Source of the DNA: Mastigias papua
Taxonomy: Eukaryota; Cnidaria; Scyphozoa; Rhizostomeae; Mastigiidae
DNA: 64,000 bases
Direction: 5' to 3'
Assembly (NCBI GenBank): GCA_964019165.1
Contig: OZ025271.1
Coordinates: 4,189,570 to 4,253,569, forward strand
In this document: positions 36,265 to 49,900 of the stretch, in pieces
How the letters are laid out: each line of letters begins with the position of its first letter
How positions within the stretch are numbered: the stretch's first letter is position 1
Notes under the pieces: generated by a model
Told to the model about the DNA's origin: nothing
The model's database searches: none
Seen by the model: only the letters and a program-made list of their open reading frames with translations
Translations under genes and position numbers: made by a program

Positions 36265-39200
36265 ATGCATGGGCTACATTTGGCTATAAGTACGTGTCTC
36301 TTAGCTCCAAAACATAATCTAAGCCTATTTCAGCATTCTATAAAGCATTTATAATATCATATGACCATCAGATCTGTAGTCATTGCTCAATTGTCAGTGT
36401 TTGCACACATACGTATTTTAGGCCCATTACAAGCAGTGATTACTTGTGCATATATTGTGTATGATTGAAATTCTGTACAAGTGCGTCAGTCTCGTGCCTT
36501 ACACATCTTTAACATCTATGTTTGCACCGATGTCAGTAGTTTAGCCAATGTGTCCTACTTGTATGACGGTTAGTGTCTGTTATTAGACTACATAGAGCAT
36601 TAAAGAGCTTTAAAGTACGCTAAATGTTGCAAAAGCGACAACACTATGCATGGGCTACATTTGGCTATAAGTACGCTTCTCTTAGCTCCAAAACATAATC
36701 TAAGACTATTTCCGCACTCTATAAAGCATTTATAATATCATATGACCATCAGATCTGTAGTCATTGCTCAATTGTCAGTGTTTGCACACATACGTATTTT
36801 AGGCCCATTACAAGCAGTGATCACTTGTGCATATACTGTTGTATGATTGAAATTCTGTACAAGTGCGTCAATCTCGTGCCTTACACATCTTTAACATCTA
36901 TGTTTTCACCGATGTCAGTAGTTTAGCCAATGTGTTCTACTTGTATGTCGGATATTTTCTGTTTTTACACTACATAGAGCATTAAAGAGCTTTAAAGTAC
37001 GCTAAATGTTGCAAAAGCGACAACACTATGCATGGGCTACATTTGGCTATAAGTACGCTTCTCTTAACTCCAAAACATAATCTAAGCATTATTCTGCACT
37101 CTATAAAGCATTTATAATATCATATGACCATCAGATCTGTAGTCATTGCTCAATTGTCAGTGTTTGCACACATACGTATTTTAGGCCCATTACAAGCAGT
37201 GATCACTTGTGCATATACTGTTGTATGATTGAAATTCTGTACAAGTGCGTCAGTCTCGTGCCTTACACATCTTTAACATCTATGTTTGCACCGATGTCAG
37301 TAGTTTAGCCAATGTGTCCTACTTGTATGACGGTTAGTGTCTGTTATTAGACTACATAGAGCATTAAAGAGCTTTAAAGTACGCTAAATGTTGCAAAAGC
37401 GACAACACTATGCATGGGCTACATTTGGCTATAAGTACGCTTCTCTTAGCTCCAAAACATAATCTAAGACTATTTCCGCACTCTATAAAGCATTTATAAT
37501 ATCATATGACCATCAGATCTGTAGTCATTGCTCAATTGTCAGTGTTTGCACACATACGTATTTTAGGCCCATTACAAGCAGTGATCACTTGTGCATATAC
37601 TGTTGTATGATTGAAATTCTGTACAAGTGCGTCAATCTCGTGCCTTACACATCTTTAACATCTATGTTTTCACCGATGTCAGTAGTTTAGCCAATGTGTT
37701 CTACTTGTATGTCGGATATTTTCTGTTTTTACACTACATAGAGCATTAAAGAGCTTTAAAGTACGCTAAATGTTGCAAAAGCGACAACACTATGCATGGG
37801 CTACATTTGGCTATAAGTACGCTTCTCTTAACTCCAAAACATAATCTAAGCATTATTCTGCACTCTATAAAGCATTTATAATATCATATGACCATCAGAT
37901 CTGTAGTCATTGCTCAATTGTCAGTGTTTGCACACATACGTATTTTAGGCCCATTACAAGCAGTGATCACTTGTGCATATACTGTTGTATGATTGAAATT
38001 CTGTACAAGTGCGTCACTCTCATGCCTTAAACATCTTTAACATCTATGTTTGCACCGATGTCAGTAGTTTAGCCAATGTGTTCTACTTGTATGTCGGATA
38101 TTTTCTGTTTTTACACTACATAGAGCATTAAAGAGCTTTGAAGTACGCTAAATGTTGCAAAAACGACAACACTATGCATGGACTAAATTTGGCTATAAGT
38201 ACGTTTCTCTTAACTCCAAAACATAATCTAAGCATTATTCTGCACTCTATAAAGCATTTATAATATCATATGACCATCAGATCTGTAGTCATTGCTCAAT
38301 TGTCAGTGTTTGCACACATACGTATTTTAGGCCCATTACAAGCAGTGATCACTTGTGCATATACTGTTGTATGATTGAAATTCTGTACAAGTGCGTCACT
38401 CTCATGCCTTAAACATCTTTAACATCTATGTTTGCACCGATGTCAGTAGTTTAGCCAATGTGTCCTACTTGTATGACGGTTAGTTTCTGTATTTACACTA
38501 CATAGAGCATTAAAGAGCTTTAAAGTACGCTAAATGTTGCAAAAGGGACAATACTATGCATGGGCTACATTTGGCTATAAGTACGTGTCTCTTAGCTCCA
38601 AAACATAATCTAAGCCTATTTCTGCACTCTATAAAGCATTTATAATATCATATGACCATCAGATCTGTAGTCATTGCTCAATTGTCAGTGTTTGCACACA
38701 TACGTATTTTAGGCCCATTACAAGCAGTGATCACTTGTGCATATACTGTTGTATGATTGAAATTCTGTACAAGTGCGTCACTCTCATGCCTTAAACATCT
38801 TTAACATCTATGTTTGCACCGATGTCAGTAGTTTAGCCAATGTGTCCTACTTGTATGACGGTTAGTTTCTGTATTTACACTACATAGAGCATTAAAGAGC
38901 TTTAAAGTACGCTAAATGTTGCAAAAGGGACAACACTATGCATGGGCTACATTTGGCTATAAGTACGTGTCTCTTAGCTCCAAAACATAATCTAAGCCTA
39001 TTTCTGCACTCTATAAAGCATTTATAATATCATATGACCATCAGATCTGTAGTCATTGCTCAATTGTCAGTGTTTGCACACATACGTATTTTAGGCCCAT
39101 TACAAGCAGTGATCACTTGTGCATATACTGTTGTATGATTGAAATTCTGTACAAGTGCGTCACTCTCATGCCTTAAACATCTTTAACATCTATGTTTGCA

Positions 39201-39319
39201 CCGATGTCAGTAGTTTAGCCAATGTCTCCTACTTGTATGACGGTTAGTTTCTGTATTTACACTACATAGAGCATTAAAGAGCTTTGAAGTACGCTAAATG
39301 TTGCAAAAACGACAACACT
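36265..39319. repeat. 8-mer higher-order repeat, copy 1 (3,055 bp)
   Basis: Eight monomers: one with 'tttcagcattc', 'gattacttg' and 'gtgtctgttatt'; an E; one with 'cattattc' and 'gtgtctgttatt'; another E; two A-like units; and two B-like units ending 'aaaagggac' and 'atgtctcc'. Every one of these rare markers recurs 3,055 bases later. Similarity begins about 36216-36229, slightly before the monomer boundary, since 'ctttgaag' precedes both copies but the sequence further left differs. Inside it, units 1-2 and 3-4 are themselves related, so a dimer was nested before the 8-mer was copied. Confidence 0.95.
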
Positions 39320-42300
39320 ATGCATGGGCTACATTTGGCTATAAGTACGTGTCTCTTAGCTCCAAAACATAATCTAAGCCTATTTCAGCATTCTATAAAG
39401 CATTTATAATATCATATGACCATCAGATCTGTAGTCATTGCTCAATTGTCAGTGTTTGCACACATACGTATTTTAGGCCCATTACAAGCAGTGATTACTT
39501 GTGCATATATTGTGTATGATTGAAATTCTGTACAAGTGCGTCAGTCTCGTGCCTTACACATCTTTAACATCTATGTTTGCACCGATGTCAGTAGTTTAGC
39601 CAATGTGTCCTACTTGTATGACGGTTAGTGTCTGTTATTAGACTACATAGAGCATTAAAGAGCTTTAAAGTACGCTAAATGTTGCAAAAGCGACAACACT
39701 ATGCATGGGCTACATTTGGCTATAAGTACGCTTCTCTTAGCTCCAAAACATAATCTAAGACTATTTCCGCACTCTATAAAGCATTTATAATATCATATGA
39801 CCATCAGATCTGTAGTCATTGCTCAATTGTCAGTGTTTGCACACATACGTATTTTAGGCCCATTACAAGCAGTGATCACTTGTGCATATACTGTTGTATG
39901 ATTGAAATTCTGTACAAGTGCGTCAATCTCGTGCCTTACACATCTTTAACATCTATGTTTTCACCGATGTCAGTAGTTTAGCCAATGTGTTCTACTTGTA
40001 TGTCGGATATTTTCTGTTTTTACACTACATAGAGCATTAAAGAGCTTTAAAGTACGCTAAATGTTGCAAAAGCGACAACACTATGCATGGGCTACATTTG
40101 GCTATAAGTACGCTTCTCTTAACTCCAAAACATAATCTAAGCATTATTCTGCACTCTATAAAGCATTTATAATATCATATGACCATCAGATCTGTAGTCA
40201 TTGCTCAATTGTCAGTGTTTGCACACATACGTATTTTAGGCCCATTACAAGCAGTGATCACTTGTGCATATACTGTTGTATGATTGAAATTCTGTACAAG
40301 TGCGTCAGTCTCGTGCCTTACACATCTTTAACATCTATGTTTGCACCGATGTCAGTAGTTTAGCCAATGTGTCCTACTTGTATGACGGTTAGTGTCTGTT
40401 ATTAGACTACATAGAGCATTAAAGAGCTTTAAAGTACGCTAAATGTTGCAAAAGCGACAACACTATGCATGGGCTACATTTGGCTATAAGTACGCTTCTC
40501 TTAGCTCCAAAACATAATCTAAGACTATTTCCGCACTCTATAAAGCATTTATAATATCATATGACCATCAGATCTGTAGTCATTGCTCAATTGTCAGTGT
40601 TTGCACACATACGTATTTTAGGCCCATTACAAGCAGTGATCACTTGTGCATATACTGTTGTATGATTGAAATTCTGTACAAGTGCGTCAATCTCGTGCCT
40701 TACACATCTTTAACATCTATGTTTTCACCGATGTCAGTAGTTTAGCCAATGTGTTCTACTTGTATGTCGGATATTTTCTGTTTTTACACTACATAGAGCA
40801 TTAAAGAGCTTTAAAGTACGCTAAATGTTGCAAAAGCGACAACACTATGCATGGGCTACATTTGGCTATAAGTACGCTTCTCTTAACTCCAAAACATAAT
40901 CTAAGCATTATTCTGCACTCTATAAAGCATTTATAATATCATATGACCATCAGATCTGTAGTCATTGCTCAATTGTCAGTGTTTGCACACATACGTATTT
41001 TAGGCCCATTACAAGCAGTGATCACTTGTGCATATACTGTTGTATGATTGAAATTCTGTACAAGTGCGTCACTCTCATGCCTTAAACATCTTTAACATCT
41101 ATGTTTGCACCGATGTCAGTAGTTTAGCCAATGTGTTCTACTTGTATGTCGGATATTTTCTGTTTTTACACTACATAGAGCATTAAAGAGCTTTGAAGTA
41201 CGCTAAATGTTGCAAAAACGACAACACTATGCATGGACTAAATTTGGCTATAAGTACGTTTCTCTTAACTCCAAAACATAATCTAAGCATTATTCTGCAC
41301 TCTATAAAGCATTTATAATATCATATGACCATCAGATCTGTAGTCATTGCTCAATTGTCAGTGTTTGCACACATACGTATTTTAGGCCCATTACAAGCAG
41401 TGATCACTTGTGCATATACTGTTGTATGATTGAAATTCTGTACAAGTGCGTCACTCTCATGCCTTAAACATCTTTAACATCTATGTTTGCACCGATGTCA
41501 GTAGTTTAGCCAATGTGTCCTACTTGTATGACGGTTAGTTTCTGTATTTACACTACATAGAGCATTAAAGAGCTTTAAAGTACGCTAAATGTTGCAAAAG
41601 GGACAATACTATGCATGGGCTACATTTGGCTATAAGTACGTGTCTCTTAGCTCCAAAACATAATCTAAGCCTATTTCTGCACTCTATAAAGCATTTATAA
41701 TATCATATGACCATCAGATCTGTAGTCATTGCTCAATTGTCAGTGTTTGCACACATACGTATTTTAGGCCCATTACAAGCAGTGATCACTTGTGCATATA
41801 CTGTTGTATGATTGAAATTCTGTACAAGTGCGTCACTCTCATGCCTTAAACATCTTTAACATCTATGTTTGCACCGATGTCAGTAGTTTAGCCAATGTGT
41901 CCTACTTGTATGACGGTTAGTTTCTGTATTTACACTACATAGAGCATTAAAGAGCTTTAAAGTACGCTAAATGTTGCAAAAGGGACAACACTATGCATGG
42001 GCTACATTTGGCTATAAGTACGTGTCTCTTAGCTCCAAAACATAATCTAAGCCTATTTCTGCACTCTATAAAGCATTTATAATATCATATGACCATCAGA
42101 TCTGTAGTCATTGCTCAATTGTCAGTGTTTGCACACATACGTATTTTAGGCCCATTACAAGCAGTGATCACTTGTGCATATACTGTTGTATGATTGAAAT
42201 TCTGTACAAGTGCGTCACTCTCATGCCTTAAACATCTTTAACATCTATGTTTGCACCGATGTCAGTAGTTTAGCCAATGTCTCCTACTTGTATGACGGTT

Positions 42301-42374
42301 AGTTTCTGTATTTACACTACATAGAGCATTAAAGAGCTTTAAAGTACGCTAAATGTTGCAAAAGCGACAACACT
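39320..42374. repeat. 8-mer higher-order repeat, copy 2 (3,055 bp)
   Basis: This is a near-exact copy of the preceding 3,055 bp. In the markers I compared ('gattacttg' near 39494, 'gtgtctgttatt' near 39628 and 40392, 'aaaagggacaatac' at 41596, 'aaaagggacaacac' near 41978, 'atgtctcc' near 42278) I saw no difference. Similarity ends near 42330, where this copy is followed by 'ctttaaag' and 'aaaagcg' while copy 1 is followed by 'ctttgaag' and 'aaaaacg'. Entry and exit points fall at the same monomer position, as expected for an unequal exchange in register. Confidence 0.95.
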
Positions 42375-43902
42375 ATGCATGGGCTACATTTGGCTATAAG
42401 TACGTGTCTCTTAGCTCCAAAACATAATCTAAGCCTATTTCTGCACTCTATAAAGCATTTATAATATCATATGACCATCAGATCTGTAGTCATTGCTCAA
42501 TTGTCAGTGTTTGCACACATACGTATTTTAGGCCCATTACAAGCAGTGATCACTTGTGCATATACTGTTGTATGATTGAAATTCTGTACAAGTGCGTCAG
42601 TCTCGTGCCTTACACATCTTTAACATCTATGTTTGCACCGATGTCAGTAGCTTAGCCAATGTGTCCTACTTATATGACGGTTAGTTTCTGCTTTTAAACT
42701 ACATAGAGCATTAAAGAGCTTTAAAGTACGCTAAATGTTGCAAAAGCGACAATACTATGCATAGGCTACATTTGGCTATAAGTACGTGTCTCTTAGCTCC
42801 AAAACATAATCTAAGCCTATTTCAGCACTCTATAAAGCATTTATAATATCATATGACCATCAGATCTGTAGTCATTGCTCAATTGTCAGTGTTTGCACAC
42901 ATACGTATTTTAGGCCCATTGCAAGCAGTGATCACTTGTGCATATACTGTTGTATGATTGAAATTCTGTACAAGTGCGTCAGTCTCGTGCCTTAAACATC
43001 TTTAACATCTATGTTTGCACCGATGTCAGTAGTTTAGCCAATGTGTCCTACTTGTATGACGGTTAGTTTCTGTTTTTACACTACATAGAGCATTAAAGAG
43101 CTTTGAAGTACGCTAAATGTTGCAAAAACGACAACACTATGCATGGACTAAATTTGGCTATAAGTGCGTTTCTCTTAACTCCAAAACATAATCTAAGCAT
43201 TATTCTGCACTCTATAAAGCATTTATAATATCATATGACCATCAGATCTGTAGTCATTGCTCAATTGTCAGTGTTTGCACACATACGTATTTTAGGCCCA
43301 TTACAAGCAGTGATCACTTGTGCATATACTGTTGTATGATTGAAATTCTGTACAAGTGCGTCACTCTCATGCCTTAAACATCTTTAACATCTATGTTTGC
43401 ACCGATGTCAGTAGTTTAGCCAATGTGTCCTACTTGTATGACGGTTAGTTTCTGTATTTACACTACATAGAGCATTAAAGAGCTTTAAAGTACGCTAAAT
43501 GTTGCAAAAGGGACAACACTATGCATGGGCTACATTTGGCTATAAGTACGTGTCTCTTAGCTCCAAAACATAATCTAAGCCTATTTCTGCACTCTATAAA
43601 GCATTTATAATATCATATGACCATCAGATCTGTAGTCATTGCTCAATTGTCAGTGTTTGCACACATACGTATTTTAGGCCCATTACAAGCAGTGATCACT
43701 TGTGCATATACTGTTGTATGATTGAAATTCTGTACAAGTGCGTCACTCTCATGCCTTAAACATCTTTAACATCTGTGTTTGCACCGATGTCAGTAGTTTA
43801 GCCAATGTCTCCTACTTGTATGACGGTTAGTTTCTGTATTTACACTACATAGAGCATTAAAGAGCTTTAAAGTACGCTAAATGTTGCAAAAGCGACAACA
43901 CT
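42375..43902. repeat. 4-mer higher-order repeat, copy 1
   Basis: The order is a B-start unit with 'ttacac', 'agtagcttag' and 'cttttaaac' (42375), F ('gcatagg', 'cattgcaag', 42757), A ('ggactaaat', 'agtgcgtttctc', 43139) and a B-like unit after 'aaaagggac' (43521) with 'atgtctcc' and a private 'catctgtgtttg'. The set recurs 1,528 bases later. The last unit also matches the final units of the 8-mer before it, which suggests how the two arrays joined. Confidence 0.9.
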
Positions 43903-45430
43903 ATGCATGGGCTACATTTGGCTATAAGTACGTGTCTCTTAGCTCCAAAACATAATCTAAGCCTATTTCTGCACTCTATAAAGCATTTATAATATCATAT
44001 GACCATCAGATCTGTAGTCATTGCTCAATTGTCAGTGTTTGCACACATACGTATTTTAGGCCCATTACAAGCAGTGATCACTTGTGCATATACTGTTGTA
44101 TGATTGAAATTCTGTACAAGTGCGTCAGTCTCGTGCCTTACACATCTTTAACATCTATGTTTGCACCGATGTCAGTAGCTTAGCCAATGTGTCCTACTTA
44201 TATGACGGTTAGTTTCTGCTTTTAAACTACATAGAGCATTAAAGAGCTTTAAAGTACGCTAAATGTTGCAAAAGCGACAATACTATGCATGGGCTACATT
44301 TGGCTATAAGTACGTGTCTCTTAGCTCCAAAACATAATCTAAGCCTATTTCAGCACTCTATAAAGCATTTATAATATCATATGACCATCAGATCTGTAGT
44401 CATTGCTCAATTGTCAGTGTTTGCACACATACGTATTTTAGGCCCATTGCAAGCAGTGATCACTTGTGCATATACTGTTGTATGATTGAAATTCTGTAGA
44501 AGTGCGTCAGTCTCATGCCTTAAACATCTTTAACATCTATGTTTGCACCGATGTCAGTAGTTTAGCCAATGTGTCCTACTTGTATGACGGTTAGTTTCTG
44601 TTTTTACACTACATAGAGCATTAAAGAGCTTTGAAGTACGCTAAATGTTGCAAAAACGACAACACTATGCATGGACTAAATTTGGCTATAAGTGCGTTTC
44701 TTTTAACTCCAAAACATAATCTAAGCATTATTCTGCACTCTATAAAGCATTTATAATATCATATGACCATCAGATCTGTAGTCATTGCTCAATTGTCAGT
44801 GTTTGCACACATACGTATTTTAGGCCCATTACAAGCAGTGATCACTTGTGCATATACTGTTGTATGATTGAAATTCTGTACAAGTGCGTCACTCTCATGC
44901 CTTAAACATCTTTAACATCTATGTTTGCACCGATGTCAGTAGTTTAGCCAATGTGTCCTACTTGTATGACGGTTAGTTTCTGTATTTACACTACATAGAG
45001 CATTAAAGAGCTTTAAAGTACGCTAAATGTTGCAAAAGGGACAACACTATGCATGGGCTACATTTGGCTATAAGTACGTGTCTCTTAGCTCCAAAACATA
45101 ATCTAAGCCTATTTCTGCACTCTATAAAGCATTTATAATATCATATGACCATCAGATCTGTAGTCATTGCTCAATTGTCAGTGTTTGCACACATACGTAT
45201 TTTAGGCCCATTACAAGCAGTGATCACTTGTGCATATACTGTTGTATGATTGAAATTCTGTACAAGTGCGTCAGTCTCGTGCCTTACACATCTTTAACAT
45301 CTATGTTTGCACCGATGTCAGTAGCTTAGCCAATGTGTCCTACTTATATGACGGTTAGTTTCTGCTTTTAAACTACATAGAGCATTAAAGAGCTTTAAAG
45401 TACGCTAAATGTTGCAAAAGCGACAATACT
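43903..45430. repeat. 4-mer higher-order repeat, copy 2, with chimeric last unit
   Basis: The first three units (43903, 44285, 44667) repeat those of copy 1, with small changes such as 'gcatggg' in the F unit and 'gtttcttttaac' in A. The fourth unit, from 45049, starts like the B unit after 'aaaagggac' but from about M226 reads 'cagtctcg', 'ttacac', 'agtagcttag' and 'cttttaaac', the 3' half of unit 1. It is a fusion of units 4 and 1, consistent with deletion by unequal exchange inside the conserved core. Confidence 0.88.
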
Positions 45431-46957
45431 ATGCATAGGCTACATATGGCTATAAGTACGTGTCTCTTAGCTCCAAAACATAATCTAAGCCTATTTCTGC
45501 ACTCTATAAAGCATTTATAATATCATATGACCATCAGATCTGTAGTCATTGCTCAATTGTCAGTGTTTGCACACATACGTATTTTAGGCCCATTACAAGC
45601 AGTGATCACTTGTGCATATACTGTTGTATGATTGAAATTCTGTACAAGTGCGTCAGTCTCGTGCCTTAAACATCTTTAACATCTATGTTTGCACCGATGT
45701 CAGTAGTTTAGCCAATGTGTCCTACTTGTATGTCGGTTAGTTTCTGTTTTTACACTACATAGAGCATTAAAGAGCTTTAAAGTACGCTAAATGTTGCAAA
45801 AACGACAACACAATGCATGGGCTACATTTGGCTATAAGTACGTGTCTCTTAGCTCCAAAACATAATCTAAGCCTATTTCAGCACTCTATAAAGCATTTAT
45901 AATATCATATGACAATCAGATCTGTAGTCACTGCTCAATTGTCAGTGTTTGCACACATACGTATTTTAGGCCCATTACAAGCAGTGATCACTTGTGCATA
46001 TATTGTGTATGATTGAAATTCTGTACAAGTGCGTCAGTCTCGTGCCTTACACATCTTTAACATCTATGTTTGCACCGATGTCAGTAGTTTAGCCAATGTG
46101 TCCTACTTGTATGACGGTTAGTTTCTGTTTTTACACTACATAGAGCATTAAAGAGCTTTAAAGTACGCTAAATGTTGCAAAAGCGACAACACTATGCATG
46201 GGCTACATTTGGCTATAAGTACGTGTCTCTTAGCTCCAAAACATAATCTAAGACTATTTCCGCACTCTATAAAGCATTTATAATATCATATGACCATCAG
46301 ATCTGTAGTCATTGCTCAATTGTCAGTGTTTGCACACATACGTATTTTAGGCCCATTACAACAAGTGATCACTTGTGCATATACTGTTGTATGATTGAAA
46401 TTCTGTACAAGTGCGTCAATCTCGTGCCTTACACATCTTTAACATCTATGTTTTCACCGATGTCAGTAGTTTAGCCAATGTGTTCTACTTGTATGTCGGA
46501 TATTTTCTGTTTTTACACTACATAGAGCATTAAAGAGCTTTACAGTACGCTAAATGTTGCAAAAACGACAACACTATGCAAGGGCTACATTTGGCTATAA
46601 GTACGTTTCTCTTAACTCCAAAACATAATCTAAGCATTATTCTGCACTCTATAAAGCATTTATAATATCATATGACCATCAGATCTGTAGTCATTGCTCA
46701 ATTGTCAGTGTTTGCACACATACGTATTTTAGGCCCATTACAAGCAGTGATCACTTGTGCATATACTGTTGTATGATTGAAAATCTGTACAAGTGCGTCA
46801 CTCTCATGCCTTAAACATCTTTAACATCTATGTTTGCACCGATGTCAGTAGTTTAGCCAATGTGTCCTACTTGTATGACGGTTAGTTTCTGTATTTACAC
46901 TACATAGAGCATTAAAGAGCTTTAAAGTACGCTAAATGTTGCAAAAGCGACAACACT
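45431..46957. repeat. Mixed units leading into a 4-mer/6-mer pattern
   Basis: The unit at 45431 has 'gcatagg' and a private 'acatatgg'. The unit at 45813 has 'cacaatgcat', 'gacaatcag' and 'cactgctc', all shared with the unit at 48104, 2,291 bases on. The E unit at 46194 has 'acaacaagtg' and the unit at 46576 has 'atgcaagggc' and 'gaaaatctg'. Both are shared with 49249 and 49631, 3,055 bases on. So two different periods, six and eight monomers, overlap here. Confidence 0.87.
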
Positions 46958-49900
46958 ATGCATGGGCTACATTTGGCTATAAGTACGTGTCTCTTAGCTC
47001 CAAAACATAATCTAAGCCTATTTCTGCACTCTATAAAGCATTTATAATATCATATGACCATCAGATCTGTAGTCATTGCTCAATTGTCAGTGTTTGCACA
47101 CATACGTATTTTAGGCCCATTACAAGCAGGGATCACTTGTGCATATACTGTTGTATGATTGAAATTCTGTACAAGTGCGTCAGTCTCGTGCCTTAAACAT
47201 CTTTAACATCTATGTTTGCACCGATATCAGTAGTTTAGCCAATGTGTCCTACTTGTATGTCGGTTAGTTTCTGTTTTTACACTACATAGAGCATTAAAGA
47301 GCTTTAAAGTACGTTAAATGTTGCAAAAACGACAACACTATGCATGGGCTACATTTGGCTATAAGTACGTGTCTCTTAGCTCCAAAACATAATCTAAGCC
47401 TATTTCTGCATTCTATAAAGCATTTATAATATCATATGACCATCAGATCTGTAGTCATTGCTCAATTGTCAGTGTTTGCACACATACGTATTTTAGGCCC
47501 ATTACAAGCAGTGATCACTTGTGCATATACTGTTGTATGATTGAAATTCTGTACAAGTGCGTCAGTCGCGTGCCTTAAACATCTTTAACATCTATGTTTG
47601 CACCGATGTCAGTAATATAGCCAATGTGTTCTACTTGTATGTCGGTTAGTTTCTGTTTTTACAATACATAGAGCATTAAAGAGCTTTAAAGTACGCTAAA
47701 TGTTGCAAAAGCGACAACACTATGCATGGGCTACATTTGGCTATAAGTACGTGTCTCTTAGCTCCAAAACATAATCTAAGCCTATTTCTGCATTCTATAA
47801 AGCATTTATAATATCATATGACCATCAGATCTGTAGTCATTGCTCAATTGTCAGTGTTTGCACACATACGTATTTTAGGCCCATTACAAGCAGTGATCAC
47901 TTGTGCATATACTGTTGTATGATTGAAATTCTGTACAAGTGCGTCAGTCTCGTGCCTTAAACATCTTTAACATCTATGTTTGCACCGATGTCAGTAGTTT
48001 AGCCAATGTGTCCTACTTGTATGTCGGTTAGTTTCTGTTTTTACACTACATAGAGCATTAAAGAGCTTTAAAGTACGCTAAATGTTGCAAAAACGACAAC
48101 ACAATGCATGGGCTACATTTGGCTATAAGTACGTGTCTCTTAGCTCCAAAACATAATCTAAGCCTATTTCAGCACTCTATAAAGCATTTATAATATCATA
48201 TGACAATCAGATCTGTAGTCACTGCTCAATTGTCAGTGTTTGCACACATACGTATTTTAGGCCCATTACAAGCAGTGATCACTTGTGCATATATTGTGTA
48301 TGATTGAAATTCTGTACAAGTGCGTCAGTCTCGTGCCTTACACATCTTTAACATCTATGTTTGCACCGATGTCAGTAGTTTAGCCAATGTGTCCTACTTG
48401 TATGACGGTTAGTTTCTGTTTTTACACTACATAGAGCATTAAAGAGCTTTAAAGTACGCTAAATGTTGCAAAAGCGACAACACTATGCATGGGCTAAATT
48501 TGGCTATAAGTACGTGTCTCTTAGCTCCAAAACATAATCTAAGCCTAATTCTGCACTCTATAAAGCATTTATAATATCATATGACCATCAGATCTGTAGT
48601 CATTGCTCAATTGTCAGTGTTTGCACACATACGTATTTTAGGCCCATTACAAGCAGTGATCACTTGTGCATATACTGTTGTATGATTGAAATTCTGTACA
48701 AGTGCGTCAGTCTCGTGCCTTAAACATCTTTAACATCTATGTTTGCACCGATATCAGTAGTTTAGCCAATGTGTCCTACTTGTATGTCGGTTAGTTTCTG
48801 TTTTTACACTACATAGAGCATTAAAGAGCTTTAAAGTACGTTAAATGTTGCAAAAACGACAACACTATGCATGGGCTACATTTGGCTATAAGTACGTGTC
48901 TCTTAGCTCCAAAACATAATCTAAGCCTATTTCTGCATTCTATAAAGCATTTATAATATCATATGACCATCAGATCTGTAGTCATTGCTCAATTGTCAGT
49001 GTTTGCACACATACGTATTTTAGGCCCATTACAAGCAGTGATCACTTGTGCATATACTGTTGTATGATTGAAATTCTGTACAAGTGCGTCAGTCGCGTGC
49101 CTTAAACATCTTTAACATCTATGTTTGCACCGATGTCAGTAATATAGCCAATGTGTTCTACTTGTATGTCGGTTAGTTTCTGTTTTTACAATACATAGAG
49201 CATTAAAGAGCTTTAAAGTACGCTAAATGTTGCAAAAGCGACAACACTATGCATGGGCTACATTTGGCTATAAGTACGTGTCTCTTAGCTCCAAAACATA
49301 ATCTAAGACTATTTCCGCACTCTATAAAGCATTTATAATATCATATGACCATCAGATCTGTAGTCATTGGTCAATTGTCAGTGTTTGCACACATACGTAT
49401 TTTAGGCCCATTACAACAAGTGATCACTTGTGCATATACTGTTGTATGATTGAAATTCTGTACAAGTGCGTCAATCTCGTGCCTTACACATCTTTAACAT
49501 CTATGTTTTCACCGATGTCAGTAGTTTAGCCAATGTGTTCTACTTGTATGTCGGATATTTTCTGTTTTTACACTACATAGAGCATTAAAGAGCTTTAAAG
49601 TACGCTAAATGTTGCAAAAACGACAACACTATGCAAGGGCTACATTTGGCTATAAGTACGTTTCTCTTAACTCCAAAACATACTCTAAGCCTATTTCTGC
49701 ACTCTATAAAGCATTTATAATATCATATGACCATCAGATCTGTAGTCATTGCTCAATTGTCAGTGTTTGCACACATACGTATTTTAGGCCCATTACAAGC
49801 AGTGATCACTTGTGCATATACTGTTGTATGATTGAAAATCTGTACAAGTGCGTCACTCTCATGCCTTAAACATCTTTAACATCTATGTTTGCACCGATGT

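Noticed and set aside
38531..38555. CENP-B box-like string in units with 'gttgcaaaagggac'
   Set aside because: Against the essential positions of the mammalian box (TTCG, A, CGGG) the best alignment keeps about five of nine and lacks TTC. The usual 'gcaaaagcgac' form is worse. Not better than chance in an A-rich segment.
49609..49869. 86-codon frame, the longest in the window
   Set aside because: It begins inside one monomer's last bases and runs into the next. It is open only because 'acataatctaag' became 'acatactctaag' in this unit. It is satellite sequence in a different frame, with no homologues among neighbours.
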